Positions 39,932-49,703 of a DNA stretch of 64,000 bases are shown here, in pieces. Under the pieces are notes generated by a model. That model made no database searches. It saw nothing but the letters and a program-made list of their open reading frames with translations, and was not told the DNA's origin. Source of the DNA: an uncultured Pelagibacteraceae bacterium (GTDB taxonomy: Bacteria > Pseudomonadota > Alphaproteobacteria > Pelagibacterales > Pelagibacteraceae); the NCBI GenBank assembly GCA_902595815.1, contig CACJRL010000005.1:39934-103933 (forward strand), in the 5' to 3' direction. Both the position numbers and the translations under genes were made by a program. Every line of letters begins with the position of its first letter. The first letter of the stretch is position 1.

Positions 39932-41707
39932 TTAATTGATTTTTTGAAGCTTTTTAAGAGCTTTTAACTCATTAAAGGTATCTTCACTAAGATCTTTAGA
40001 AAATTTTGATTCTAAATCTAATATTCTTTGCTCTAATTCATAACCCTTAAGGTCTTGAATTACCTCAGAAAAAATTTCTAAAATTTTATCATTATCATTT
40101 GAATACTTGGAAACTAAATGTTTAATAGAAGCATAATTTATAACTCTGTCAATTAGATGTTTGTCTACTTTTAATTTTTCTATATTTAAATTTGATAGAT
40201 TTTCAGATTGATTTAAAATTTCGTTGTATAATTGTTTATTTTCATTGCTATACAACTTTACATTATTGATCAAATGAAAGTTTTGATAAATTAATTCAGG
40301 TTTATTCAATATTATATATAAAAAAGAAAATTCTTTTATTTCATATGATTTCAACGACTTTGTCTCATTATAATAATTTTTTGTTTTAGCTAAAGATTTT
40401 ACCGTTTGTTTAAAATTTTTTGAATAATTTGAATTAATATTAGGAGTTAACTCTGAAATATGTTCAAGAAAATATTCTAAAGTATATTTTTTTACATAGT
40501 TATCTTTAATATTAAAAGCAATTTCTCTTAACTTTTTTTCAAAAATAGCTTTTGAGCTTGGACTATCATTTGTTTGTTTTAAATAATGCTCAAGAATAAA
40601 TTTATGGATAGGTATTGAATTTTGTTTTGAAAAGTCCAAAAAATTATTTTTACCTAATTTGTTGACAAAATTATCAGGATCAAAATTATTTTCTAGGAGA
40701 AGAAATGAAATTTTTTTATCAGGTTTCAACTCTTCAATAATATTCTCAGCAGCTCTTAAGGCAGCTTTATAACCACTTTGATCACCATCGAAACATATAA
40801 TGATATGATTATAGAATTGGTTTAAATTTTGAATTTGTTTACTTGTCAAAGCAGTTCCGAGATTTGCAACGGTGTTTTCTATTCCATTTTTTGATAAGCC
40901 GATAACGTCCATGTACCCTTCAACTAAATAAACTTCGTCAAATTTATTTGATAACTTTCTTGCTTTATCAAGATTGTATAAATTTGATCCTTTCTTAAAA
41001 AAAGGTGTTTCAGGTGAATTTATATATTTGGCTAAATTTTTATTATCATCTATAATTCTTCCCCCAAAAGCTATTATATTTCCTGAGATATTATTAATTG
41101 GAAAAATTATTCTGTTTCTAAATCTTGATATATATTTTTTCTTATTTTCATCGAAATAAAATAGTCCTGTATCTTTAATAATTTCTTCATCAAAATCTTT
41201 ATTTAATTTTTCATAATAATCTAAATCCTCTGTTACAAAACCAATATTAAAATTTTTAACCTCAAGACCAGATAGTCCTCTTTTTTTTAGGTAATTTTTT
41301 GCCTTAATTGATTTCTCATTTTTAAATAATTCATTTTTATAAAATTCGGAAAAATTATTACATATAGATTTATATAATTTCCATTTATTTTCTCTCTCTT
41401 GATCTTGTTTTGAAAATGTATAAGGCTGCATACCTGCAAGATTTGAAAGCATTTTGACTGCTTCACCAAATCTTAAGTTTTGAGTTTTCATTACAAAATC
41501 AAAAATATTTCCGTGCTCACTTGTGCTAAAGCAATGGTAAAATTCTTTTTCATCATTAACTGTGAATGATGGTGTTTTTTCTGTTTTAAATGGAGACAAA
41601 CCAACAAACTCCTTGCCTCTTTTTTTTAACTTAACAGTTTTAGAGACAACTGATGAAACTTTTAATCTAGTTTTAATTTCGTCTAAATATTCCTTTGGAT
41701 ATTTCAT
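39932..41707 (-). CDS. dnaG: DnaG primase with degenerate zinc site
   Basis: A 591-residue primase that makes RNA primers for replication. The N-terminal CHC2-type domain keeps its fold signature (LSPFKTEKTPSFTV, FYHCFSTSEHGNIFDFVM), but three of four zinc ligands are changed: S38, K41 and T62 with only C59 kept. The TOPRIM core is intact, with VEGYMDVIGL and FDGDQSGYKAA. I recall a similar SPFN/HCFSSG form in other alphaproteobacterial DnaG proteins, so it is a lineage trait. yqeY overlaps its start by four bases. Confidence 0.96.
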   Translation of the reverse strand: MKYPKEYLDEIKTRLKVSSVVSKTVKLKKRGKEFVGLSPFKTEKTPSFTVNDEKEFYHCFSTSEHGNIFDFVMKTQNLRFGEAVKMLSNLAGMQPYTFSKQDQERENKWKLYKSICNNFSEFYKNELFKNEKSIKAKNYLKKRGLSGLEVKNFNIGFVTEDLDYYEKLNKDFDEEIIKDTGLFYFDENKKKYISRFRNRIIFPINNISGNIIAFGGRIIDDNKNLAKYINSPETPFFKKGSNLYNLDKARKLSNKFDEVYLVEGYMDVIGLSKNGIENTVANLGTALTSKQIQNLNQFYNHIIICFDGDQSGYKAALRAAENIIEELKPDKKISFLLLENNFDPDNFVNKLGKNNFLDFSKQNSIPIHKFILEHYLKQTNDSPSSKAIFEKKLREIAFNIKDNYVKKYTLEYFLEHISELTPNINSNYSKNFKQTVKSLAKTKNYYNETKSLKSYEIKEFSFLYIILNKPELIYQNFHLINNVKLYSNENKQLYNEILNQSENLSNLNIEKLKVDKHLIDRVINYASIKHLVSKYSNDNDKILEIFSEVIQDLKGYELEQRILDLESKFSKDLSEDTFNELKALKKLQKIN

Positions 41708-42168
41708 TGGCTATCAAGTAAATTTTTAATAATCTGACCTGCCTTAGAAAAATCAATTGTATCAGCATGATTTTTTTTCAATTCACCCATGACTTTACCC
41801 ATATCCTTAATTGAAGAGGCTCCAGAACTTTTTATAATTTCTTCACATATCTTTTTTGTATCTGCCTCAGATAATTGCTTAGGTAAATATTCGGATAAAA
41901 TTTCAAGTTCTCCTTGCTCAATTTCTAATAAATCTGACCTGTTATTTTTTTTATATATTTCAATTGATTCGGATCTTTGTTTGATCATTTTTTTTAAGAG
42001 TTTTTTAATATCCTCATCATCTGTCTCCTTTTTATTTGGGCCAGATCTGTTGTTAATATCTAAGTCCTTAACTCCAGATAAAATTAACCTATAAGTTGAT
42101 ATCTTATTTTTATCTTTGGATTTTAAAGCATTTTTGTAATCGCTATCTATTTTATCTCTTAGGGACAT
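41704..42168 (-). CDS. yqeY: YqeY/GatB-related domain protein
   Basis: A 154-residue helical protein. MSLRDKIDSDYKNALKSKDK at the start, then YRLILSGVKDLDI, KKMIKQRSESIEIYKK, LEIEQGELEILSEYLPKQLSE and KDMGKVMGELK are typical of YqeY, which resembles the tail of GatB and may act on tRNA-dependent amidation or stability of charged tRNA. I start at the ATG at 42168: the open frame reaches 42330 but the extra 54 residues are unlike the family. Its stop overlaps the dnaG start (ATGA). Confidence 0.9.
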   Translation of the reverse strand: MSLRDKIDSDYKNALKSKDKNKISTYRLILSGVKDLDINNRSGPNKKETDDEDIKKLLKKMIKQRSESIEIYKKNNRSDLLEIEQGELEILSEYLPKQLSEADTKKICEEIIKSSGASSIKDMGKVMGELKKNHADTIDFSKAGQIIKNLLDSQ

Positions 42169-42290
42169 ATTAGAATGTACTTCATAGACAAAATTGTTCA
42201 AAAGAAAAAATTGTATTTTTAAGAAATTATTATAGATCTGTTGCGGATAAATACGTTTTATTGTATTAACCTTTAACTCATGAGTTGTAA

Positions 42291-43484
42291 TTGACTTTAA
42301 AACGAAATAAAAAAACCTCACATCTTTCAAAATTTAATACAGCTATTTTAGTTCTCGAAAATAAATCAGTTTTTAAAGGTATTGGGCTTGGATATATAGG
42401 AGAGGCAACCGGTGAAGTATGCTTTAACACCTCATTAACTGGTTATCAAGAGATCATATCTGATCCATCTTATGCGGGACAGATAATAAATTTTACATTT
42501 CCACATATTGGAAACGTTGGTGCTAATAAAGAAGATATAGAGTCTGATAAAATATGGACTAGAGGAGTTATTTTTAATTCAGAGATAACAAGTCCTTCTA
42601 ATTATAGGTCTCTTCAAAATTTAGATAAATGGCTTAAAAAAAATAAAATAGTAGGCATAACCGGTCTGGATACTAGAAGTTTAACAAATTTTATAAGAGA
42701 TAAAGGAGCTCCAAAAGGAACTATATCAAACAATAAAAATGGTAAATTTAATATAAATAAACTAATAAATAAATCAATTAAATGGCCTGGTTTAAACGGT
42801 ATGGATCTTGCTCAAGAGGTCACAACTAATAAAACTTATATTTGGAAAGGATATAAAACTTGGAAAAAAAATAAGGGTTATGAACAAAATAAAAAGAAAA
42901 AATTTAGAGTTGTGGCGATAGATTATGGAATTAAAAAAAATATACTTAGATATTTCTCTGACTTTGACTGTGAAGTTAAAGTCGTTTCCTGCAAAGAAAA
43001 TGCAAATAAAATACTCAATCTAAAACCTCATGGAATTTTTTTATCGAACGGTCCTGGAGATCCTGCTGCAACAGGAAAGTATGCAATTAAAGTTGTAAAA
43101 AATTTAATTAAAAAAAATATTCCTTTATTTGGAATATGTTTGGGTCATCAAATATTAGCTTTAGCATTAGATGCAAAAACAAAAAAAATGAAATTGGGGC
43201 ATAGAGGTGCAAATCATCCGGTAAAAAATTTAATTACAAAGAAAGTTGAAATTACAAGTCAAAATCATGGATTTGAAGTTGTTAAAGAAAGCTTAAAAAA
43301 AAATACAGAAATAACTCACTTATCATTGTTTGACAATTCTATAGAAGGAATAAGATTAAAAAATAAACCAGTTTTCTCAGTCCAATATCATCCAGAGGCT
43401 AATCCTGGACCACAGGATAGCAAATATCTATTTAGTAATTTTATTAAAGACATAAAAAAATATGCCAAAAAGAAAAGACATTAA
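42291..43484 (+). CDS. carA: CarA, carbamoyl-phosphate synthase small subunit
   Basis: A 397-residue glutaminase subunit that releases ammonia from glutamine for CarB. N-terminal [14 protein letters not shown] and [20 protein letters not shown] lead to the amidotransferase domain with nucleophile C283 (FGICLGHQI) and [11 protein letters not shown] with histidine and glutamate. There is no ATG before the conserved core; TTG at 42291 is the best start, giving a short basic leader. It overlaps carB by 23 bases. The 122-base gap to the divergent yqeY gene holds its promoter. Confidence 0.95.
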   Translation: MTLKRNKKTSHLSKFNTAILVLENKSVFKGIGLGYIGEATGEVCFNTSLTGYQEIISDPSYAGQIINFTFPHIGNVGANKEDIESDKIWTRGVIFNSEITSPSNYRSLQNLDKWLKKNKIVGITGLDTRSLTNFIRDKGAPKGTISNNKNGKFNINKLINKSIKWPGLNGMDLAQEVTTNKTYIWKGYKTWKKNKGYEQNKKKKFRVVAIDYGIKKNILRYFSDFDCEVKVVSCKENANKILNLKPHGIFLSNGPGDPAATGKYAIKVVKNLIKKNIPLFGICLGHQILALALDAKTKKMKLGHRGANHPVKNLITKKVEITSQNHGFEVVKESLKKNTEITHLSLFDNSIEGIRLKNKPVFSVQYHPEANPGPQDSKYLFSNFIKDIKKYAKKKRH

Positions 43485-46400
43485 AAAAATTTTAGTCATT
43501 GGAGCTGGTCCAATTATCATTGGTCAAGCTTGTGAATTTGATTATTCAGGAACACAGGCATGCAAAGCGTTAAAGGATGAAGGTTTCAAAGTAATATTAA
43601 TCAACTCAAATCCAGCGACTATAATGACTGATCCTGGTGTTGCTGATAAAACTTACATCGAACCAATATCTTTGGAAGTGCTTGAGGAAGTTATCAAAAG
43701 AGAAAGGCCTGATGCTATTCTACCCACAATGGGTGGTCAAACAGCATTAAATCTTGCAATTAATGCAGAAAAAATTGGTTTACTTAAAAAGTATAAAATT
43801 GAACTTATTGGAGCAAACTCTAAAGCAATAGCAAATGCTGAAGATAGAAAAAAATTTAGAAAAAATATGTCTGACATTGGTATTGATTTACCAAAATCAG
43901 AAGTTCTTAATAAATTTTCAAACGCGAAAAAATGTTTAAACAAAATTGGTCTACCCGCAATTATTAGACCTTCATTTACTTTGGGAGGATTGGGTGGCGG
44001 TATTGCAAGAACAACAAAAGATTTTTTTAAGATAGTAAAAGAAGGTATGAACGAGTCTCCTCAAAATCAGGTTTTAGTTGAGGAATGTTTAGATGGTTGG
44101 AAAGAATTTGAGATGGAGGTTGTCAGAGATAGAAATGATAATTGTATAATTATTTGCTCAATAGAAAATGTCGATCCAATGGGAACTCATACCGGTGACT
44201 CTGTTACTATAGCTCCAGCATTAACATTGACAGATAAAGAGTATCAAGTAATGAGAAATGCATCTATTGCTTGTTTAAGAAAAATTGGTGTTGAAACAGG
44301 AGGTTCAAATGTTCAATTTGCCATAAATCCAAAAAATGGAAGAATGGTAATTATTGAAATGAACCCAAGAGTTTCAAGATCATCTGCTTTAGCTTCTAAA
44401 GCAACAGGCTTTCCCATTGCAAAAGTAGCCGCAAAATTAGCAGTTGGTTATACTCTAGATGAACTACAAAATGAAATAACAAAAGTAACACCAGCTTCTT
44501 TTGAACCAACAATTGATTATGTTGTTACCAAAATTCCAAGGTTCACGTTTGAAAAATTTTCTGACACTGAAGCAATTTTAGGAACTTCAATGAGATCTGT
44601 TGGCGAAGCAATGGCAATTGGGAGAAACTTCAAAGAATCTTTTCAAAAAGCTTTGGTTTCACTTGAAACCGGCTTATCAGGATTAGATAATATTTTTAAA
44701 TATTCAAAAAAAGAAATCTTAAAAAATTTAAAAATCAATATTCCAAACAAATTACTTCTGATTGCTGAGGCTTTTAGAAAAAAAATATCTTTAGATGTTA
44801 TTTATAAATTATCAAAGGTAGATCCTTGGTTTTTAAATCAAATTAAGGAAATAGTTGATGAAGAAAAAATATTAAATTCAAAAGGACTGCCAAAAACTTT
44901 TGAGGAATTTAATAGAATAAAATCAATAGGCTTTTCTGACAAAAAGATCTCACAATTAACTGGTCAAAAAGAAACAATTGTCAAATCAAGAAGAAAAGGG
45001 CTAAAAGTTATGCCTGTTTTTAAGAAAGTTGATACCTGTGCTGCTGAATTCAAATCTTTCACACCTTATATGTATTCTACTTATCAAAGAAATTTCTCTA
45101 TTAAAACTGAATGCGAAGCTGAGCCAAGTAATAAAAAGAAAATAATAATTTTAGGTGGGGGACCAAATAGAATTGGTCAAGGTATTGAGTTTGATTACTG
45201 CTGTTGTCAGGCTAGCTTTTCTTTGAAAGAAGCAGGATTTGAAACAATAATGATAAATTGCAATCCTGAAACTGTTTCTACAGATTATGATACGAGTGAT
45301 AGATTATACTTTGAACCTTTGATTGAAGAGTACGTTGAGAATATAATTTTGAAAGAAAAATCAAAAGGAAATCTAATTGGTGTTATTGCACAATTTGGAG
45401 GCCAAACTCCTATCAAATTAGCTAAATTTTTAGACGAAAATAAATTACCTATTTTAGGGACACAATATAAATCGATTGATCTTGCAGAAGATAGAGACAG
45501 ATTTAGAGAGTTACTTATAAAACTTAAATTAAAGCAAGCAAAAAGTGGAATAGCATACAAGTTCAATCAAGCTATAAATGTTGCTGAAAAAATTGGTTTG
45601 CCAGTCGTTGTGAGACCTTCTTATGTTTTGGGTGGAAGAGCTATGGAAATTGTTCATGACAAAAGTCAATTGAAACAATTTATAAATGAAGCCTTCAAAG
45701 CATCAGAACAAAATCCAATATTAATTGATAAATTCATAGATAATGCAATGGAAGTAGATGTGGATGCTATTTCTGATGGGAAAGATGTGTACGTTGCTGG
45801 GATAATGCAGCATATTGAAGAAGCAGGAATTCACTCAGGAGACTCTGCTTGTTGCTTGCCACCGGTATCAATAAAGGCAAATCTTTTAAGAGAATTAAAA
45901 ATACAAACAAGAAAATTAGCTTTGGCTTTAAAAGTAAAAGGATTTTTAAATATTCAATTCGCAATTAAAAATGATGAAATTTTTGTAATTGAAGTCAATC
46001 CGAGAGCAAGCAGGACTGTGCCTTTTGTTTCAAAAGCAAATGGTATTCCACTTGCAAAAATTGCATCAAGAATAATGTCTGGGGAAAAGTTAAGTAAATA
46101 TAAATTAAAATATAAAACTAATAAAAAATTTGCTGTTAAAGAAGCAGTATTTCCATTCAATAAATTTCCAGATAGTGATTTATTACTTGGGCCTGAGATG
46201 AAGTCTACTGGTGAGGTAATGGGTTTTGATGATGATTTTGGAATGGCTGTTGCAAAAAGTCAAATTGCTGCTTCAAATTCATTACCAACTAAGGGTATGG
46301 CATTCTTATCAGTAAAAGATTCTCACAAACAAGAAATAATAGGTGTTGCACAAAGATTAATTAAACTTGGATTTACACTTTCTGCAACCAAAGGAACTTC

Positions 46401-46686
46401 AGAGATTTTAAAACAAAATGGAATGAAATGTAAAAAAATTAATAAAGTGAGCAGTGGCAGACCGCACATAGTTGATGTTTTAAATTCTAAAAAAATATCT
46501 TTGGTAATAAATACTGGAGGTGGTAATTCTGAACACAGGATTAGTGATGCGAGAGCATTAAGAAGAGGAACTCTTGCAAACAAAATTCCTTATTGTACGA
46601 ATATGTCTACTGCCTATTCATTCTTAGAAGCAATAAAATCTTTAAAAACATCAAAGTTAAGAGTTAAATCTTTGCAAGATAATTAA
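43462..46686 (+). CDS. carB: CarB, carbamoyl-phosphate synthase large subunit
   Basis: A 1074-residue enzyme that makes carbamoyl phosphate from bicarbonate, two ATP and ammonia, for pyrimidines and arginine. Two duplicated ATP-grasp halves are visible: [20 protein letters not shown] near the start and [20 protein letters not shown] about half way, each followed by a GGxGGG-type loop, and a C-terminal MGS-like regulatory domain (about 940-1070, including [13 protein letters not shown] and VINTGGG). Full length. Its 3' end is 2 bases from the convergent oxygenase gene. Confidence 0.98.
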   Translation: MPKRKDIKKILVIGAGPIIIGQACEFDYSGTQACKALKDEGFKVILINSNPATIMTDPGVADKTYIEPISLEVLEEVIKRERPDAILPTMGGQTALNLAINAEKIGLLKKYKIELIGANSKAIANAEDRKKFRKNMSDIGIDLPKSEVLNKFSNAKKCLNKIGLPAIIRPSFTLGGLGGGIARTTKDFFKIVKEGMNESPQNQVLVEECLDGWKEFEMEVVRDRNDNCIIICSIENVDPMGTHTGDSVTIAPALTLTDKEYQVMRNASIACLRKIGVETGGSNVQFAINPKNGRMVIIEMNPRVSRSSALASKATGFPIAKVAAKLAVGYTLDELQNEITKVTPASFEPTIDYVVTKIPRFTFEKFSDTEAILGTSMRSVGEAMAIGRNFKESFQKALVSLETGLSGLDNIFKYSKKEILKNLKINIPNKLLLIAEAFRKKISLDVIYKLSKVDPWFLNQIKEIVDEEKILNSKGLPKTFEEFNRIKSIGFSDKKISQLTGQKETIVKSRRKGLKVMPVFKKVDTCAAEFKSFTPYMYSTYQRNFSIKTECEAEPSNKKKIIILGGGPNRIGQGIEFDYCCCQASFSLKEAGFETIMINCNPETVSTDYDTSDRLYFEPLIEEYVENIILKEKSKGNLIGVIAQFGGQTPIKLAKFLDENKLPILGTQYKSIDLAEDRDRFRELLIKLKLKQAKSGIAYKFNQAINVAEKIGLPVVVRPSYVLGGRAMEIVHDKSQLKQFINEAFKASEQNPILIDKFIDNAMEVDVDAISDGKDVYVAGIMQHIEEAGIHSGDSACCLPPVSIKANLLRELKIQTRKLALALKVKGFLNIQFAIKNDEIFVIEVNPRASRTVPFVSKANGIPLAKIASRIMSGEKLSKYKLKYKTNKKFAVKEAVFPFNKFPDSDLLLGPEMKSTGEVMGFDDDFGMAVAKSQIAASNSLPTKGMAFLSVKDSHKQEIIGVAQRLIKLGFTLSATKGTSEILKQNGMKCKKINKVSSGRPHIVDVLNSKKISLVINTGGGNSEHRISDARALRRGTLANKIPYCTNMSTAYSFLEAIKSLKTSKLRVKSLQDN

Positions 46687-46688
46687 TT

Positions 46689-47351
46689 TTAATTAACTTT
46701 CCAATCTGTCTCAAATGTAACATAATTTACTTGAAGACATCTTCTTTCTTTTACTATTTCTTTTTTTTCCATACCGTGCCAAGTGTTAGGGCCACTTGAA
46801 AAGAAATAACCATAATTATCCTTATAAGGAACAGTTTTTGCCAATTTTAGATTTTCATCATAAAAATCTGTACCTAAATCTTCTTTTTCATTATGCTTAT
46901 TTACGAATAATAAACATGACATCAGTTTCTCTTTAATATCGCAATGTGGTTTTAACCAAAATCCTTTTCTATCACAGATAACTTCAACTCTTACATATGA
47001 ATTTGAAAGATCTTTATTTATCATTTCAGAAATTTTTTTATAAGTTGATGGATTTTGAAGTTCTTTAATAAATTCAACAAGATTAGGAAATTGATTTGAA
47101 TTTTCTTTTGTAACAAAACATCTAAATTTTAATGCTTTGCCTCCGTCTGATATACCTTCTCTAAACTTACCTTCACCTCCATCAATTGCTCTTGTGCCAT
47201 CATAGTTTAAATTATGTTCTATCGGATTAGCTATATCAGCGTTTACAATTTCCTGAACTTGGCCGTCAGTTAATGGTAGATTTAATTCCCAATGTTCAAA
47301 AGGAGTTTTGTGATTTGACGAATTTTTTAATATTGAATTTAAAAATGCCAT
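46689..47351 (-). CDS. 2OG-Fe(II) oxygenase family protein
   Basis: A 220-residue protein with the double-stranded beta helix iron site: H136 and D138 in KPHCDIKEKLMSC, H192 in NTWHGMEKK and a likely 2-oxoglutarate-binding arginine (R203 or R204 in KERRCLQVNYV). Such enzymes hydroxylate proteins, lipids or small molecules. The substrate is unknown. The start overlaps by one base the stop of an ELM1-family gene, suggesting joint function, perhaps on a cell-surface or nucleotide-sugar product. Confidence 0.85.
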   Translation of the reverse strand: MAFLNSILKNSSNHKTPFEHWELNLPLTDGQVQEIVNADIANPIEHNLNYDGTRAIDGGEGKFREGISDGGKALKFRCFVTKENSNQFPNLVEFIKELQNPSTYKKISEMINKDLSNSYVRVEVICDRKGFWLKPHCDIKEKLMSCLLFVNKHNEKEDLGTDFYDENLKLAKTVPYKDNYGYFFSSGPNTWHGMEKKEIVKERRCLQVNYVTFETDWKVN

Positions 47352-48298
47352 TATAATTGAATTTTATCTTTAATGATACTTGCTACTCTATTCGTTTCAT
47401 CTAATTTTTCATAGTTCCAATTTTCTAATTTTTCTCCCAATTCTTTTACAATATTCATTTCTTGAAATAATTTTCTAAAATTTTTAAATCTTTTATCATT
47501 TTTTTTAGGTGGAATAGTGGCAATATAAATTGGCTTCCCAGTTAAAGCCGCTTCTGAAATCATAGAGCTTGAATCGCACGTAATCACTATATGTTTTGAT
47601 ATGGAAAGTGCACTTAAATAGGCTTTTTTATCAACTCCATCTAATACTAAATGATCGTTTCCAAAATATATTTTTGCATGTTCTATAGTTCCCTTTGGCG
47701 TTCTCATAGAAGGGATGACTACTAAATTAAGATTATTTTCTTTAACTAAATAATTTACTTTTGAAAAAATTTCTTGGATGTTTCTATCTGAATAATCATA
47801 ATACTGAGTAGGACCACCAATTATTAATGAAATTATATTTTTATCCTTCAATTTGCTTGAAATACTAAACAAATATTCTTTGTCTTTTTCAATTTCTTCA
47901 CTTGTTAAATAATGAATGGCTCCTTTTGTTTTTAATACATTATGTCCATCAAGATTATCGTGCTCAGGCACTACAACTAGATCAAAATTATCAAGTTTTA
48001 TCTTAGGGTTTTGAATATGTATGTTAAATACTTTTTTCTTTGAATTTTTTTTTAGGAATAATGATGGAATAATACTTTTTCTTCCACATGAAATTATTAA
48101 ATCAACATCTTCGCATTCAATTTTTTTAAAAACTGAGTCGGATATTGGAGTTAATTTTGGCGGTATAACTTTCCAGAAACCTTTTGTTTCAACTGTGTGG
48201 TGAGAATAATTTATATCTAAAGCTTTAGCCAAACCTTCTACTTGGCTAATCATCCCATGCATACCTTCTGTTAATAATATACCTTTCAATTTAGTCAT
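47351..48298 (-). CDS. ELM1 (DUF1022) family protein
   Basis: A 315-residue protein similar in pattern to plant mitochondrial fission factor ELM1 and its many alphaproteobacterial homologues. It begins LLTEGMHGMISQVEGLAKAL and has VHIQNP-like NIHIQNPKI, VVPEHDNLDGHNVLKTKGAI, LIIGGPTQYYDY and ITCDSSSMISEAALTGKPIY. The two-lobed layout resembles GT-B glycosyltransferases. In bacteria its function is not established. It is divergent from trxB with only 21 bases between starts. Confidence 0.82.
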   Translation of the reverse strand: MTKLKGILLTEGMHGMISQVEGLAKALDINYSHHTVETKGFWKVIPPKLTPISDSVFKKIECEDVDLIISCGRKSIIPSLFLKKNSKKKVFNIHIQNPKIKLDNFDLVVVPEHDNLDGHNVLKTKGAIHYLTSEEIEKDKEYLFSISSKLKDKNIISLIIGGPTQYYDYSDRNIQEIFSKVNYLVKENNLNLVVIPSMRTPKGTIEHAKIYFGNDHLVLDGVDKKAYLSALSISKHIVITCDSSSMISEAALTGKPIYIATIPPKKNDKRFKNFRKLFQEMNIVKELGEKLENWNYEKLDETNRVASIIKDKIQL

Positions 48299-48319
48299 TA
48301 ATCATTATATAGCTTTCAT

Positions 48320-49267
48320 ATGAGTGAAAATCCAACTAAACACACAAAAGTGTTAATAATTGGGTCGGGTCCTGCTGGATATACAGCAGCAATTTATGCT
48401 GCAAGAGCAATGTTAAAACCAATATTAGTTCATGGTATGGAACCTGGTGGCCAATTAACAACAACAACTGATGTTGAAAATTTTCCTGGATTTAAAGATG
48501 TAATCCAGGGCCCATGGCTTATGGATCAAATGAAAGGTCAGGCAGAAGTAGTTGGAACTGAAATGATTCAAGATCATATTGCATCAGTGGACTTAAAATC
48601 TAAGCCATTTAAAGCTGTTGGAGATAGTGGTCAAATTTATGAGGCAGACTCAATTATTATATCAACAGGAGCTCAAGCTAGATGGTTAAATATTGACTCT
48701 GAACAAAATTTCAGAGGTTTTGGTGTATCTGCATGCGCAACATGTGATGGATTTTTCTTTAAAGACAAAACTGTAGCAGTTGTCGGAGGTGGAAACGCTG
48801 CGGTTGAAGAAGCTATGTTTTTAACAAAATTTGCCTCAAAGGTTCAACTTATTCACAGAAGAGATAGTCTGAGAGCAGAAAAATTACTTCAAAAGAAATT
48901 AATGGAAAATAAAAAAATTGAAATAATTTGGGACTCTGTTGTTGATGAAGTTATTGGAGATAATGATCCTAAAAATGTGACTGGATTAAAAATTAAAAAT
49001 GTTAAAACAAATAAAATAGATGAACTAAAAATTGATGGATTATTTATAGCTATAGGACATGATCCAGCAACATCATTATTTAAAAACCAACTAGAAATGG
49101 ATAAAGAAGGATATTTAGTAACAAAGAATGATTCGACAGAAACAAATATTCCAGGTGTATTCGCCGCTGGAGATGTAAAAGATAAAATATTTAGACAAGC
49201 TGTAACAGCGGCTGGAATGGGATGTATGGCTGCTTTAGAGGCAGAAAAGTTTCTCTCCCACGATTGA
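48320..49267 (+). CDS. trxB: Thioredoxin reductase
   Basis: A 315-residue FAD enzyme reducing thioredoxin with NADPH. FAD loop VLIIGSGPAGYTAAIYAARA (11-30), redox pair C139 and C142 in SACATCDGFFF, NADPH loop VVGGGNAAVEEA and the C-terminal FAD motif PGVFAAGDVKDK. Normal length and architecture. This is distinct from the truncated reductase at the window start, which by context serves ferredoxin. Confidence 0.97.
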   Translation: MSENPTKHTKVLIIGSGPAGYTAAIYAARAMLKPILVHGMEPGGQLTTTTDVENFPGFKDVIQGPWLMDQMKGQAEVVGTEMIQDHIASVDLKSKPFKAVGDSGQIYEADSIIISTGAQARWLNIDSEQNFRGFGVSACATCDGFFFKDKTVAVVGGGNAAVEEAMFLTKFASKVQLIHRRDSLRAEKLLQKKLMENKKIEIIWDSVVDEVIGDNDPKNVTGLKIKNVKTNKIDELKIDGLFIAIGHDPATSLFKNQLEMDKEGYLVTKNDSTETNIPGVFAAGDVKDKIFRQAVTAAGMGCMAALEAEKFLSHD

Positions 49268-49326
49268 TTATATTCCAATAAATTTGATCTAGAATAAATA
49301 TTTGAATTAAATTATAAATTAATTAG

Positions 49327-49701
49327 ATGGAAAATATCGTAAAACAAATCCAGCTTGTAGCGTTAGTAATCATTTTGGTTAGTACAGTCATTGCTTTTGG
49401 GCAAGAGATGTATCAAATGATACTTGTGCAACGAGTTACTTTAGCAGATCTGCTTTTGCTTTTTCTATATCTTGAGGTGCTTGCAATGGTTAGAGTATTT
49501 TGGGAAAGCCAATCAATTCAAATTACTTTACCTTTATTTATAGCTATAACAGCACTCGCTAGATTTATTATTTTACAAGGAAAATCTTTAAATCCAGAGA
49601 TATTACTTTATGAAGCTGGTGCGATTGTTTTAATTGCTTTAGCAATTGTAATTTTAAGATTTAGAAATTCTTCTCTAATTGGACTAAATAAAAAAAAATA
49701 G
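49327..49701 (+). CDS. PsiE family membrane protein
   Basis: A 124-residue protein with four hydrophobic segments at about 7-26, 38-57, 66-85 and 92-111. LLLLFLYLEVLAMVRVFWE and LFIAITALARFIILQG are the conserved core of the phosphate-starvation-inducible E family. The function is unknown even in E. coli. I see no clear Pho box in the 59-base gap upstream. It is convergent with the aminotransferase gene, two bases apart. Confidence 0.83.
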   Translation: MENIVKQIQLVALVIILVSTVIAFGQEMYQMILVQRVTLADLLLLFLYLEVLAMVRVFWESQSIQITLPLFIAITALARFIILQGKSLNPEILLYEAGAIVLIALAIVILRFRNSSLIGLNKKK

Positions 49702-49703
49702 GT

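Noticed and set aside
39932..41707. DnaG zinc motif decay as a sign of a pseudogene
   Set aside because: The reading frame, TOPRIM core and operon position are intact, and I recall similar substitutions in other alphaproteobacterial primases.
42169..42330. N-terminal extension of YqeY to 42330
   Set aside because: The extra 54 residues are absent from the family and would cover the carA promoter and start region.
43737..46583. Antisense open frames within carB
   Set aside because: carB is intact and conserved throughout; the antisense frames arise from codon bias.
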